Source: Chondrilla cf. caribensis
Taxonomy: Eukaryota; Porifera; Demospongiae; Chondrillida; Chondrillidae
Length of the DNA stretch: 64,000 nt
Direction of reading: 5' to 3'
Assembly: GCA_964020155.1 (NCBI GenBank)
Contig: OZ026569.1
Coordinates: 2,327,971-2,391,970, forward strand
Under the pieces are notes generated by a model. That model was not told the origin of the DNA and ran no database searches. It saw only the letters and a program-made list of their open reading frames with translations. The position numbers and the translations under genes were made by a program. Positions 25,095 to 38,636 of the stretch are shown piece by piece. Position 1 is the stretch's first letter. Each line of letters starts with the position of its first letter.

Positions 25095-26259
25095 TTTTAC
25101 TGGAATGGGGACTTTCCCAATTGGCAGTTTAAACCAAGCTCTATTACTTTGCACAACCCAAGTGTTGCCCGTAGACGCATCCTTTGCATTATCCCAAGGT
25201 GTTGGGAGCTAGTTAACTTGGAGATTTGATAACTTCAACAATGAAAGAGTCTTGTATGTGTCCGTTATGGTAGCTGCACATTTTCTCTATAGCTATTTCC
25301 AGTCAAGACTAATCGATATCACATAGCTATACATGCAGTAGTCATGTCCCCAGATTACACACAGATATTTTATATTGTAATGCCAAGGGCAAAATTTTCC
25401 AAACTTGAATTATTTTTAAGCATATCATTTAATTATATAATGCACCACTCATATCATGGACTCGAGTGACTTTTTCTCTGTGTAATTGCTCATTTCTGTT
25501 CATAAACCTGTTCCAAAATACAATTTTATACTTGTGGCATAACCTGCTGGACAATATTGTTCACTGTAGACAAATGTAAGCATTAGAGTATATACAAACA
25601 GTATAATTATATGATGTGACCTTGTCCTAGCTACATATCTGTAAATATGTATGTAGCTATATAGAGTGAAATCACATTTATTTAACTCTCCATCACTTTA
25701 TCTGCTACAATTCCCTGTACCTAAAAAATGTACAAGTCCTGATGAAAATCCAATGAAATACTTGTATAGGCATAACCTTTCAGAGAATGAATTGTGAAGG
25801 GCTATATAACAAAAATTCATTGTATTTCAATTTCACAGTGTTCATGTGCATGCTCGCATGGTCATGTGTGCAGCTGGGTTAGTCACATGTATTATAGGGT
25901 GTTCATTTGTGAGTTGTCAAGAGTCTGGCTCTGCAAGACTAACCCAGGTCGAATAAGGAAAATTCTGTTCACTTAACACAGCCTTTGTGAAAAAGCAAGC
26001 AAACAAGACGATATGAATACGAACATAATATGATCATGAATTATTAATTTTAGTGATGTATAGTGGAGTATACTTGGCAAGAAAAATGTGTACAATGCTC
26101 CTTGCACTAAGTTCCAAAACCAATCTACATATAAGCATAAAGTTATCTTTTAAAAGGTTGATAACAAAAAGAAACTACAACTCACTACAAAAGTTACTAT
26201 GGCATATAACATTCTATTTGTGTCAGTAGTGTTCACTTTACTAGTTAGTGAGAATGCAA
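25095..26259. other. Spacer between WDR55 and channel gene copy A
   Basis: It contains the 5' flank of WDR55 and the 3' flank of the channel gene, both on the minus strand. Much of it recurs in copy B (44035-44710), and the part beyond about 25410 recurs in copy C (46357-46651). No exon or RNA gene could be supported. Confidence 0.5.
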
Positions 26260-29238
26260 TTAATCTGCTTCTTGACTTTCAGTTGTGCTTTTCTTCTCGA
26301 GAAGATTCTTAATGGCTGATAGTTGTTCAACCATTGCAGCAACATTTGAAGAGCTTTCCTCAAGACGGCTGATAGCTGATGTCAACACAGTGATGTCTGA
26401 CGAGCTTTTCTCCTCAAGGCGGCTGATGGCTGTAGCCAGGGCATCAATGTTTGAAGAACTACTTTCCTCAACACGCTTGACAGCTGATGCCAGTGTATTA
26501 ACATCTGAAGAGGATTTCTTTTCAAGTCGATTGATGGCCGAAGATAGTGAATTGTGGTTTTTCAAACTGTTTTCTTCAACACGTCTGATGTCTGATGCTA
26601 GAGATTTGAGGTGTGAGGAACTGCTCTCCTCAACACACCTAATGGCCGATGTGAGTGTATCAACATCCGAAGAACTCTTTTCTTCAGAACGTTTGACAGT
26701 CAATGCTAGTGAATCAACCTTTGATCTGCAGGTGTGTATATTTCAAATATGAATCATTGGACACACATCATTTATAATTTGCAATACTAGATGTATATAC
26801 CATCAGAATTATAATACTAATGAACTCAGTAGCAAATATAAATGTCAGGAAAAGACTATACAGCATTTTATTGTGATCTGTATGTTCTGTGTACACACAA
26901 CTCACTGAAGAGTAATCAAATTTCTATCGCTATCATTTCCATCAAGGTCTTCTTCACTTCCTCTATATATGGAATAACAGCCATTCATAACAACAGCATA
27001 TGTACTTATGGTAAACTCAGACATGAAAGAGAATGAGAATCAGATTTTAATTCAATTCAAAGACAGACAAACGACCATCAACTATAGATTGTTATTTAGT
27101 AGTACAAATTAACAAGCCTTAGGTTCAAATGAACACTTGTTAATGTGTACTAGCAGGTAATTATAATAATTCAGCTACATCAAATGTTTTTGGTTTACTT
27201 ACTACAAAAACAAAAATTAGTGCACATGAATTGAAATTCCTTGAAACTACGTTCAGTGAAAATTGTGATACCGCATCATAAACTCTGTTTGTACTTATGA
27301 ATCAATTCAATGTGCATATGTATGTATATGGCCATAATGTTAAAATTATGCACAATGTTGTAACCGGGTCAGTACATTATACACTGCAAGCTATACAGAA
27401 TTCATTGTAGGGATATCCTGTGGTATGTTTGAAATTACAATCATTGCACTCACTCTCCAAACCATTGAATCAGCCTTCCAGAGAGGGCATGGAATCTTGA
27501 TTTTTCTCTGATTGGCTTTCTACCAGGAATCCATAGCAACGAGGGATAATTTGATGACTTGAAAGAAGGGAACAGAGATGTAGTGATTGTTACAGTGAGC
27601 AATCAGCATGTTTAAATTAGTGAACAAGACATGGGTGCAAGGGCAGTAGGATGTAAAGTACCTAGTCTTGAGGGTGAGTGCATTATATTTATGTCATACT
27701 GCCTTATTGTCCATGTTTTAACCGATATAGCATCCAAATGTTAAACATAATTACATTGGACAAATGCTTGGAGCATTTTATAATGGCTAAGGCTTTATGA
27801 ACTTGCTGTATAGAGGATCTGCATTCATGATAACAGCTGCTGTTACAAAGTTACAAGTGACCATCATGCTATTGTTGTCCAGCAAGTAGGCATTATGCTA
27901 TAATAAACTGGATGTTCAAACAGGTTTATAAACAGCAATGAACAATGAAAGAGCTGGTTTTCACATGAGTTAAATGCTATATGCACGATAATCGTAAAAT
28001 CATAATAATGCATAACAATAATGGTGTGGATGAACAGGCTATATATTGCACATATGTATAATTATTGGTGACAGGTCATTACAAAAAGACATTTACACAT
28101 TATCTCATTCCAAACACATAAGTATTTAAGGCTGTAGTAAATGGAAAATAGTGCAGTGTGAATCACCTTGAAGTATGTTGGGCGTCTGAAACGTGACGTC
28201 AACCTTACAAGCCTTTCAAAGCAGTTTTTTCCCACATATTTCCACAACCTTTCCAACAGACATTTGATGCGAGACTGTCCCAGCCAAATACAGCAGCGGT
28301 TTCTATCAAAATATTTCCTATGTTTCTCCAACCTGGCAATGTACCGGCAACGATAGAATAGATAGACACCTTCAGCAGTAGATAGTACTTTGGAGTAAGT
28401 GTCTGACATCTGGGCAATGAGTACATTCAGCAGGATAATGACCACAATGAAGAGGAACACTGAATAGAGAATGATGGTGAAGGGTCTGAGGAAAACAACA
28501 GAAAACAGTAGAAAATAATAATGCACCTCCAGATGAAAAATACAACACTCCAGCCTCCAGATAAACAGTTAGTATGTATACATGCATACCAAGAATATAA
28601 TACACAGTACTCGTGCAATGTGGGTGAAGAAGATGAAAAGAGATATACATGACTTTCATGGTGAAGTTCATATTCATATTGTAGTTCCCATAACATACCA
28701 TGGATCTGTGAGTGTATTATGTAATACTATAACATGAAATGGTTAATAATACAATGATGCAAAATATTTAAGTATCAGGTATCAGAAATCCTATTTTAAC
28801 TGGGGAACAAATAGCCATCGGCTACTACAAAGGCACCCAAAAAGAAGATTAATGTGATAACAGTGACAAACAGAAGATTGAAAGGGGAACGTGACAAGGT
28901 TTGTATAATTGGTGTTTGTTAGCCTGCATGGTCTATAGTCTGAAATTATATCCAATAGCATGACAATCAGTTTTGAGTAACTTGCACAAATCCATCACCT
29001 CCTCCTCCCTGTAGGGTGTACACTTGTAAACTAAGCATACATCTGTGTACATGCAAGCACTGTATGGTATGTGTATAGTCAAGATGTGCAGACCTCAAAG
29101 CAAGTTTACTCTCATAATTGATCACATTCTCAGCCTCTGCAAGAGTCCTCAATCCTATGAGGAATGCATCTGGTAAGATACTGAAGAGTAAGGATTACAA
29201 TAGAGAAGAGTTCATAATCCAGGTACAACACTCGATCA

Positions 29239-29333
<95 letters not shown>

Positions 29334-29846
29334 CAGACAAACATATGTTGTCACACACACACGCACACATGCACATACATGCATACACACATGCATGCAT
29401 AATATATATGTACACATACATGTACACACACATGTATGTACTCCCCCCCCACACACACATACAATCCAGTTTCTGCCTTAAATTTGGTCTGATCTGCATT
29501 CCTGCCACCTCCATACTGGGTGGTGCTGTTGGTACCATTCACTGCCACAACAGAGTCATCATAACGAGCAGCAAAGTAGAAGGATCCCGAGAACACTAGT
29601 GTGGTCAGTACCAACACAATCATAAACTTGATGATATCTCTGCCAATAATGATGCTGACAGCTCGGACATATGTACCAGTCACTCTGTATGTGAAGAGAG
29701 ACGACTATTTAACATATGATACCAAAACTTTGTAGTGAAACCGTCCATTTAATATAGTAGTACATATATTCTATACCATTAAGTCTATAATATATATTAT
29801 TAGTACAATATCTACAAGCTATAGTGCACCATACATATCTTTTGGC

Positions 29847-29933
<87 letters not shown>

Positions 29934-32900
29934 AGGGAGGGAGGGAGGGAGGAAGAGAGACTCACCTTAGAAAAGCAGCATAATAGAATGCTCCTAATCC
30001 AACGATAACGTAGAGGAGTGATGCTACAATCCACTGACCAGGCAGTGCTAACACTCTGAGTGGGATGATCACCATCACCAAGATGACAGCTGACCACTGG
30101 AAAGCATTTGTAAAGTCATGGAAATATTTATGTTTCTCACTATAAATGATAAAGGGAACAAAGCAATGTTAAGTTGACTAGTGGGATGAGAAGTTCATGA
30201 TAAATTTGTGTTCTCAAAAAGTTGCAAAGATTCATACATAGACATGTGTATTACATATAACCATATCCTTAAGAACTAAATGTACAATCATGTCAACCTT
30301 GCTACTCCAACACCAATATATTCGTGGCTATACATAGTAAATCAACATTTTCTCTATTCTAACCTCACTACTAAACATAGCAATGGTTAGTGTATGCAAA
30401 GACATACATATACATACATGTGTATTGATATACATACAACATTACACTTCTGAACTAAATCTATTATACAATCATGATAACCTTGCTACTCCAACACCAA
30501 TAATTGTGGCTATACATAGTATAACCATGGTAGACTGATCTACTATTATTTGTAGATCAACATTTTCTCTATTCTAACCTCACTACTAGACACATCCATT
30601 GTTAGTGTATAGACAATAATACTATTAACTGCATAGACAGAAGGGCAGAATGACATGCAGAGTCCTGTCCGATGGTGCTTCTCCCATGGTAAGAAAATTA
30701 ATGCTATATCCTGTAAAACCTACATATTCTATTGTTCCCAATGAACTAGGATATAGCATAATAGTGTTGATTATATCATTTCCACTTTTATTATAACATA
30801 GGTTGTATGTGTGCAGCATGACTATGTGAAATCACTATTACCATGCATGATAGCAATGAACACTCACATGCACATGTCCTCAATTTCATTCAGCACCTTC
30901 AGAAAGGCTACTAGCAGTATAAGGGCTTCACATATCCCTCGTGGGATGTCGATGGGATCAGGGTAAGTGTTGAGCTGTTCATCAGTTATGTTTGGACGAG
31001 CAGCAACAGCCAAAGCAAAGGTCAGGATGAATAGTTGAAACACGTAGTAAGCTAATCGACACCTGTATGTGAATGAGTGAGAGGTTTACAGTTACATGCA
31101 TGCATGTGATTAGAATTTACTAACTGTAAGACTAAATACAAAACAATCAACTAGCTATTTTATTATTATTAGGATACAACAGTACTTGATTGCAATCTCT
31201 GAATATTTACAGATTGCTGACACTGAGCATTTTACAGATCGAAATAATAAAACAAGTAATCGAAAACAAACAAAACAACTCTAATACTTAGAAGGCATGT
31301 TTAGTAGCCTTAAAATTGCGTATATTTATCCCACAGTTCAAAGATTGCAATACACGTATTATTATAGCTGCCCATGATCCAATAATATTAATAACAATTC
31401 TTCATTGCTGTTATGTAGCATTTATTAATAAAAAATATCAACAACAATGTACTCACCAAAAATTTTTGGATGCTTTCTTGTTCCACTGATAGTTAATGTA
31501 TGTCTTCAACGTTGGATGCTTTATGAGACTATAAAACTAGAGAAAATCATCAACAAGTGATGAGCTTCATGATATCCATGGAATAATATATGTACATGTA
31601 CAGTAGTGATTAACGATATTAGCCATAGCATGTGCATGTAAATTGAGAGTAAGTTCCTACTTGTGTGAGTATTGTTGGCTAAGTGTATTTAATCAGGGAA
31701 GCATGTCTGTACAAGTGTGTTTCTTATCTATAGGAATGTACTTGGGAGTTCAACATGTATCTTTGAACATTAATTTTATAACATTATAGTGCTATGGTAT
31801 GAATTGGCATACATGTAACTCAGTCTATTTACATAATACTGAACTGTGTGTGTATACACAAGCTATCCAACATTAGACTGCATTTTTCAATTACTCACCA
31901 GCTTGGGCCGTGTGCTGAGGTACTGTACAAGTGTGAGGTTGGCAATGCTCCCTTCTTTTCTCTTGTGTTTGCTGCAGCCTTCACCTTCACCTTTATTCTC
32001 CCCACGCCCAACTTCAACATCAGCTGTCCAAGACATCCTCCTTGGCAGCTCGACTGGGGCGGGCAAATCAGGATCAAAGGTCGCAGAGTGCCTTCTACTC
32101 CTAGATCCTTCAGGTTGGTTTCTCCTCCAGTACACTGCACCAGTTTGGCCATTTGGGTCAGATACTGGACTATTGATATTGGGAAGGTCCGGTAGAATCC
32201 CATGAGCATCGTGCTCAAGAAGATCAGTCATCACCAAACTATCTCCAAAGAGGCAGTGATTGAAGATCATCTCCAAAGCATCTGGCTGTAGGAATGCAAT
32301 AACACAAGTAGATTAACAAAGCCATGCATATCCTCCAGCTTCTAAGCATCATAATGTACTTGCAGCAGCTGCTCTATAGTAATTTAATACCAAGTATGTG
32401 TAAAACAATTGCATGTCATGAGTTTAGTATAAACTGCTTACAAATTAACACTGCCAGAATCATCAAACACAATCATCAAACACAATCATCAAACACGATC
32501 ATCAAACACATATTATCACAAATAAAATGATAATTAGGTGTACAGGTGGTACATCAGCTGTTGTAGTATTCACACATGTTGTTCAATTTGATAATGCCAC
32601 CTGAACAGGGCCATCATTATTCAAGAGATTGGATACAGAATGCCATTCAATTAATAACTTATTTATTGTACAGTTGTACCCACATGTACCCCTGCATGTC
32701 CATCAATACATCAATATCATGTAATATATTATTGGCATTGGATATAGAATTATGGCACAAACATATTAGCTTAAATTTTCTTATACGTCTTGCTGTAATC
32801 ATAGTAACTGTTAATTGACATACTTAAAATTAGTTTTATCAGGTTCAGTTTAGAACCAGTAGCTGAATGAAAACTAATGCATTGATAGTTGACACATGAA

Positions 32901-35900
32901 TAGGCTATATATGGTACACACTGTACTACACCTGGAACTACAATACTCACATGGAGATCAACACTGTGCTTGTGAGCCAAGGTCAGCATACTGCTCACAG
33001 AAATTGGGCGACCAGCTGCCATCTCAATCTTTTTCCGATCAACGCCAGCTATCGTAGCAGTGTGCATTCTACAAAGAAACAGTATCTGATTCAGCAAATG
33101 TGAATGTGAATTTAACACCAACTGGCCCCCCCTTGGAATCAGGTTTACAAGATACAACAGATACAACAGATTCAACATACATAGTACTGTACAGTGCATG
33201 TAACTTCACTTGCTAGAACATGAAGATTGCTGTACAGTGGACCATCTTATTCAGGACTACTTGGGACCTCAATTTTAAGTCTTTACTGAGGTTTAACTCA
33301 ATTTAGAGGTCATTTAATAGGCTAGTATAGTAGTAGGGGACACAGATGGTAATCATATTTAATTTATAGAGATTTCCTCAATTCAGAGGTTTTTAATGAA
33401 AAAAGTTCCACTGCTGCAGTTGATAAGAAATTTTATGATTATGTCAAATGGATACACATGTACAGATCAAAATTAACTTGAAAGTTCATACAACTTACTG
33501 CTCCGTAGATAGATCCTGCAGAGCATTGTGTCGGAACCTCTTCCAGTTGGAAGTCATACGTCTACACTCTTCTGTCCACTTCTCAACAGCTTCGATGCCA
33601 CTCTTTTTCTCTCTTTCTTTCTGAACTGATGATTTCATCAATTTCATGAAGTACACAGAGTGGCCAAATAGCGCTGCAACATCATAGGGAGTATTTCCTT
33701 GGAGGGTCTTAGCTTGTGGGTCAGCCTTATTTTTCATTAGGAGGTCGATGCTATTTATCAACCCATGCTTGGCTGCAACATGGAGTGGCGTTAGTCCCTC
33801 ATTATTGGCAGCATTCACATTGATCTCGTGCTCCAAAACCATCTGCATTAGAGTCATGTCATTCTGAAACATGTGCAGAATGGTGTTGCCTACGTCATCA
33901 GTTGCATTGGGGTCTGCTCCCCAGTTCAACAGGAGCTTCATGCACACCAGAGACTGTCTGCTGTGGAGACCATGGGTTCCTTCAAGACATCTGGCATTAG
34001 GGGAGCACCCCATGTACAGCAAACCGCCAATCACAAAAGCATCCTGTATTATGTAAAATAATTGCCATATATGTGTGTGAGTATAATATGTATATACATG
34101 ATATATCAAGTATATTAACTTAATAATAAAAGATTTTAACATTGCATGGAATCATTATGTAGAGTGAGTATATTAATATATTTATTATGCATACAACAGC
34201 TGTACATTGATATAATTCCCTTTGAGGCCAATTTAAACAGTGTAGCAGTTAAATATACAACATGCGTATGTACCTTTGTGTATACTACGTCAACTAGCCT
34301 GGTAGCAAGTACTTCTGATATGAAGCACACGGGAGAAATATGCTGTTTTTATTGGATTGAAAACTGTTACAATTAATGATTCAATAGTGCTTCATATGCA
34401 ATGAAAACACCATTTTCCTCCTGAGACAGATTTGGTGTGCTCATCAAGGTCCCTACTAAGTGCGTTTGACTGTTCTTAGCTCATGAAACCATTACTGTAA
34501 AAGTTGTAACAGATTGTTTGAAGAAGGGACAGTCAATAATGTGTTGCATAACAGTGTCAATTATACATAATACAGTAATAGTCGTGTTTAATACATTCAT
34601 TTTGCTTTAATATGTAATACATTATAGCAGTAACTCTTGTATTAGTAACTTGATGACATCTATAGAATATTTTTGTTGTTACTGCTGCGAGTTCAATGCA
34701 ATAATCGAATACGAGTAACTCACAAAAAAATGACCACTTGAAAAATGTTGCAGATAGTGTGGAATGGCAATAGACCGAACTTCAGGCTCAAAAGCCTCTA
34801 AAACCTTTTGAGCAAAAAACAGTGCAACTCTGTCTTCTCCTTTGGTTATTTGAAATGGCAAATCCTTATACTTGTTGATAAGAGACAAAAATTCTATGCA
34901 TAAATTTAATATGGTGCATTGTGAATATTTGTATGTATCAGTATTATATTTGTAAAAATGTTGTCACTCAGTAAGTATAGTGTCCATACCTCTTTCTCAT
35001 TCATAAATTGTCTGAAGGTTTTCAACCACCACTTTTGGTAACCTGCAGGGACTGTGTTACCGGCTTCCACATAACGTGAACGTAGATCTTTTACAGTAGA
35101 AGCTGTTCTACCTCCCTTGCTTTTTCGTTCATCAGTTTGAGCTGGTACATAATCACCATATTTCTGCAAAGCCTTGTCCTTGACATAGAATGGGATGCAC
35201 TCTTCACTTTCAAATCCATCAACCTCATACCATTTGCAGCAATTTTCTTTAATTATATTAGATAAATATTAATATAAATTTTCAGATAACATCCAATGAA
35301 AATATCAATTTTGTATACAACTACAATACCAACATAATTTTCAGGATACAGAGATGAATTCCTTAATATTGGATTTTTGCTTTTTATTTATATAAAATAA
35401 TATAATGGGATAATTCAGATAATGGATGATGGATATTCAGATAATATTTCTGGAAACTTGCAGAAATTAGGACACATGCAGGAAGCAAGTGGCTGACATC
35501 ATCAAGACTTAGTATGTTCTGTATATTATAAACATGTTCTGAACCACATGGTTAAATTCTGATTAAGCCTCAACCTGAATATTCAGCTGTTTCATCACAT
35601 TTATCACGTTTTAACAGTAATCATAACTGCTTACTGTTGAAACCTGTCAATTCTCAGGGCATTAATCTAAACAATCTTGAAACAGCAGAAACTTAGGAAG
35701 GTGATAATTATGTTCAGGCATGTTTTGAATGAATTCCAGTTGATGAATAACAACCTGATTATAACAAAGTAAGTTTGGGTCCCACATAATCCCAGAGAAT
35801 TTTCTGATCTTACATAAATGTTTGTGTCTGTAACAATAGCCCAAATTTAACTCCCCAAATTTGGGTTTTATGCATACCCAAGAGTTGTGTGTTTACTGTT

Positions 35901-36950
35901 AATTTTAAAAACAGTTTAGTAATACAAAAATTACAGTGAAACAGTAAAAAGTTGAGGACTGTTAAAGCAGAATTTAACGACATATTTCAGAACATGTTTA
36001 TTATAGTGAATTGTTTTCAATACCAGAGAAAAACTGTGGTTGTCCTTGAAAGTTCACTATTCTGAAGTAGTAATTAATTCACAATTTTTTGAATTACACC
36101 GTTATTGAGTTATTCTATATTATAATCTTTAATTGAAATTAAAATGAGTATTTAAAGTGGTCTGGTGGTAAATTGAATTGAGTATATATAATTTATTTTT
36201 TTCATGCACAATATTGACAACTTACTGATATTGGGAGTATCTGCTTTGCAGTGCCCGTGGTATTTTACAGCGGCAACGGACCCGTATTTTACACTGCACT
36301 TGATGCCAATCATCGGGTAAAATCCACTGTTTTCAAAATGGTCCACCTTCTGAGGCGAAATAATGACACTCTTTTCGCGACCATTCCGCTTGGTCTTGAT
36401 AGTGAACCAAACTTCTACGTAGCCATCCACATTTGTGTTGAAATTGATCCCACATCCCAGAACGTCTCCCTTTAGCAGTGGGGGCTCGAGCCGGGGTCCC
36501 CGGACAAGTTTCTGGCCTTCAAATTCGTTTTTGTAGACCCCTCCATCTTCCGCACAATACCCGATGCTGCCTTCCCCGAATCCGATAATTGAATCCAGAG
36601 GATAAAGCGCACGAGCGACCCCTAGACAGACTCCGGTGATGTTGTCCAAGTCTAGAATTTCTATCTCGAAATAGTTGGAGTCTAAACGCATTTCCTGGTT
36701 CATTCTCAAGCTTGAATAGCCGTTGCCTTGTGGCTTCAGGATAGCGCCTTTATCGTCCAAATCCAAAACTTTCATCTTGAACCTGTGGCGGCCTTCCATC
36801 AGGCTCTTCCTTTGCGGCCGGTTAACTTCTACAGGATCCTCGCCGCCGGATGCCTATATATAAGATAATCATAATAATATTATGTTATACTTGTTAGGAG
36901 GATTAATAATATTACTTTTATCGTTGGGTGTATATATACGCTACCATCAT
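26260..36950 (-). CDS. SPRY-ankyrin-TRP-like channel-coiled-coil protein, copy A (apparently intact)
   Basis: Minus-strand exons: 36950-36945 (putative, ATGATG), 36853-36226, 35246-34968, 34893-34724, 34043-33499, 33068-32951, 32285-31899, 31536-31457, 31062-30868, 30139-29966, 29684-29463, 29180-29094, 28485-28167, 27557-27454, 26962-26906, 26725-26260. This gives about 1,278 codons. The exon ending at 34968 also has a donor at 34990, but that breaks phase with the next exon. Domains: SPRY about 24-195 (YFEIEIL, GSIGYCAEDG, GDVLGCGINF); ankyrin repeats about 362-510 (GLTPLHVAAKHG); six membrane segments from about 740 to 990, with S6 ending LLNVLIAQMSDTY; and a coiled coil at about 1124-1278 of tandem 18-residue units (VEESSSSHLKSLASDIRR). 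The fold is that of a plasma-membrane or organellar cation channel of the TRP class. Ion selectivity, gating and subfamily cannot be told. The first exon is the weakest part. Confidence 0.8.
28755..28840. mobile_element. Fragment of LINE 3' end in copy A only
   Basis: The stretch containing ttaactggggaacaaatagc and ctactacaaaggcaccca resembles the LINE 3' region at 39925-39980 (ttaaactgggaaggccttta, ctacttcacaaggcaccca). The equivalent intron in copy C (near 50540) lacks it, so it was inserted after the duplication or lost from C. Confidence 0.5.
29237..29332. repeat. (CA)n microsatellite in channel gene intron
   Basis: Long CA run in the intron between the S5/pore and pore-helix exons of copy A. 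The copy C equivalent is at 50945-51010. In both copies it lies close to the donor of the S5 exon. Confidence 0.9.
29852..29952. repeat. (GA)n/(GGGA)n purine tract
   Basis: About 100 bp of GA dinucleotides passing into GGGA units, directly downstream (in gene sense) of the donor at 29966 of the S3-S4 exon. In copy C the same place holds a (CA)n tract instead. Confidence 0.9.
32457..32510. repeat. 13-bp tandem repeat
   Basis: About four copies of a unit like aatcatcaaacac in an intron of channel gene copy A. One copy has a single-base change (cacgatc). Copy C lacks the array. Confidence 0.8.
33233..33415. mobile_element. TA-flanked MITE in channel gene intron (copy A)
   Basis: The left end tacagtggaccatcttattc and right end aaaaaagttccactgc form imperfect inverted termini. 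The copy C equivalent at 53872-54030 occupies the same intron, so this insertion predates the duplication. Confidence 0.55.
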
Positions 36951-37740
36951 GTCTGTGTCTGGTGTCACAGGTAGTCTAGAGTAGATCTATGTACTTGTAC
37001 AATGCATGATGTAGGGTAAAGCATCGATTATCGAACACCATCTATATTTATAACATAACTTTATTCTCAATAGCTGGAGAACCGACTACCGACTCCCAAT
37101 AAATTTGTTTATAGACCATTTACGTATTATTTGGTCGCTCTCCACTCGATCGGTATATAGGATCCAAGTTTACTTATTGCAGCGTTATACTGGAAACGAT
37201 CGTAGACAACATGTTCAGGTTCCCTCAAAGTACTGTACAACATTTTAACATTAACTTACTAAAGTAGACACGTAGAACTATTAATCCTAATGTTTTTCGA
37301 GTTCTCCGTCGCTTCTCCATGCTGTAATGAAGTCTGCCCTAAAGCTGATTGCTTTGTCCGCTTTTTGATCGTCTCCAGCATGAAGCTGCAAAAAGCTACG
37401 AGAATGCAATATGTTTCCCGGAGCAGAGAGCGACTCTACGCAATGGTCTGTAAAACAAAGTTTATTGGGAGCCGGTACCCCCCCTAGTTTTCGAGAAATA
37501 GTTAACTTTAAGATCGACATTTGCATAGTAGTCTTCAGTTTCATTATAAGATAATTGGAAATTCAATATACTCACAACATACCATTGTCTGCACTTCAGT
37601 CTCCTTTTAGACTCGAAGCAGTGGATATCCAGGCAGCGCTAATCAAACCATAGATACTCCATGATCAAACGGTGGGGTGCACTTTTATACTTAATGCGTG
37701 CAATTGGATATAGGCTCTCCATTGGAGTTGTATTTGATAG
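36951..37740. other. 5' flank of channel gene copy A
   Basis: Homology with copy C continues to about 37240 and should include the promoter and 5' UTR. Beyond that there is an 85-codon minus open frame (37544-37287) with no recognised domain, no support from copy C and no clear splice partner. Confidence 0.4.
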
Positions 37741-38428
37741 GACACAATTACATGCTTTGTACTAATTTGCATATGCGCTGTATGGCCAGATGCCTAGTAC
37801 ATTAGTGGTTACATGCAGTATGTGGGATGATACAATCAGAATTTTGATCCTGGTTTGGTATGTGAGGGTTCAACTACCTACATGCAGCTGCAGGTGCATT
37901 GAAGGTAAAACTCAAGAGATAGTAGACACATCCTGCTAAATGCCTGCATTAGTGTTTACATGCAATCTGTGGGATGATGCAATCAGAATTTTGATCCTAG
38001 TTAGGTATATGAGGGTTCAACCACAGGGGTATTGAAGGTAAGGCCCATGAGATAGTAGACACATCCTGCTTGAAACCATAGGCTTGTTCAATTCAATAAC
38101 ACTTGAATTGTGTCTGGGAGCCTTGAGCTAGCCATGTTCAGCATATTCGGGCATTGCTTCCTCTCAAGTTATCTCTTACACTCCTCACTGTAAAATGAAG
38201 GCAAGAATGGGTCTGGGTATGAGACTAATACCATCCAACCATGAACATTATTTACAAAGTTGAGAATAAATTACCATTGAATTACCATTAATTGCCACCA
38301 TGTACTTGAGCTCCATTGGGACTGGACATGCACTCTGTATGTACTTGTAAGACTTCTTCCAAAGTGGCACTGTGATAAGTGATCCTATGCAAAATAATAT
38401 GTATACACTAACACATATACACACAACG

Positions 38429-38435
38429 TGCATAC

Positions 38436-38508
<73 letters not shown>

Positions 38509-38561
38509 CACACATACACACACACACACATGCGCGCACAAATTCACATGTGCACACTAAC

Positions 38562-38635
<74 letters not shown>
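38429..38635. repeat. Compound (CA)n microsatellite
   Basis: Two long CA runs separated by a short CA-rich spacer at about 38530-38570. A smaller (CA)n lies at 41061-41101 in a related repeat module. Confidence 0.9.

Positions 38636-38636
<1 letters not shown>

Larger units (their letters stand above)
24741..37240. repeat. Segmental duplication, copy A
   Basis: The block starts at gttggtgtcttttgtagatg inside WDR55 intron 1 and runs to about 37240, just beyond the channel promoter. The left part (24741 to about 27833) matches copy B (43688-46356). The part from about 25410 to 37240 matches copy C (46357 to about 60975). Exons match closely, and introns match apart from insertions. Confidence 0.85.

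Noticed and set aside
26285..26752. Plus-strand open frame opposite the coiled-coil exon (also at 44736 and 46677)
   Set aside because: Antisense shadow of the repeated coiled-coil exon. The sense frame has splice sites and a natural repeat unit.
28683..28720. Tiny exon ATCCATG between pore helix and S6
   Set aside because: The candidate differs in length between copies A (7 nt) and C (9 nt). The flanking exons already join in phase without it.
28970..29025. Gly-rich exon after the pore-helix exon
   Set aside because: There is an acceptor-like CTACAG, but no good donor follows, and the pore-helix exon joins the S6 exon directly in phase.
34679..35169. Donor at 34990 (GTATGG) as the end of the third channel exon
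   Set aside because: It is a good splice signal, but joining it to 34893 breaks the frame in both A and C. The downstream donor (34968 and 59135) restores phase, so the longer exon is preferred, though not proven.
37287..37544. 85-codon minus open frame near the channel gene 5' end
   Set aside because: Not preserved in copy C, no recognisable domain and no in-phase link to the SPRY exon.
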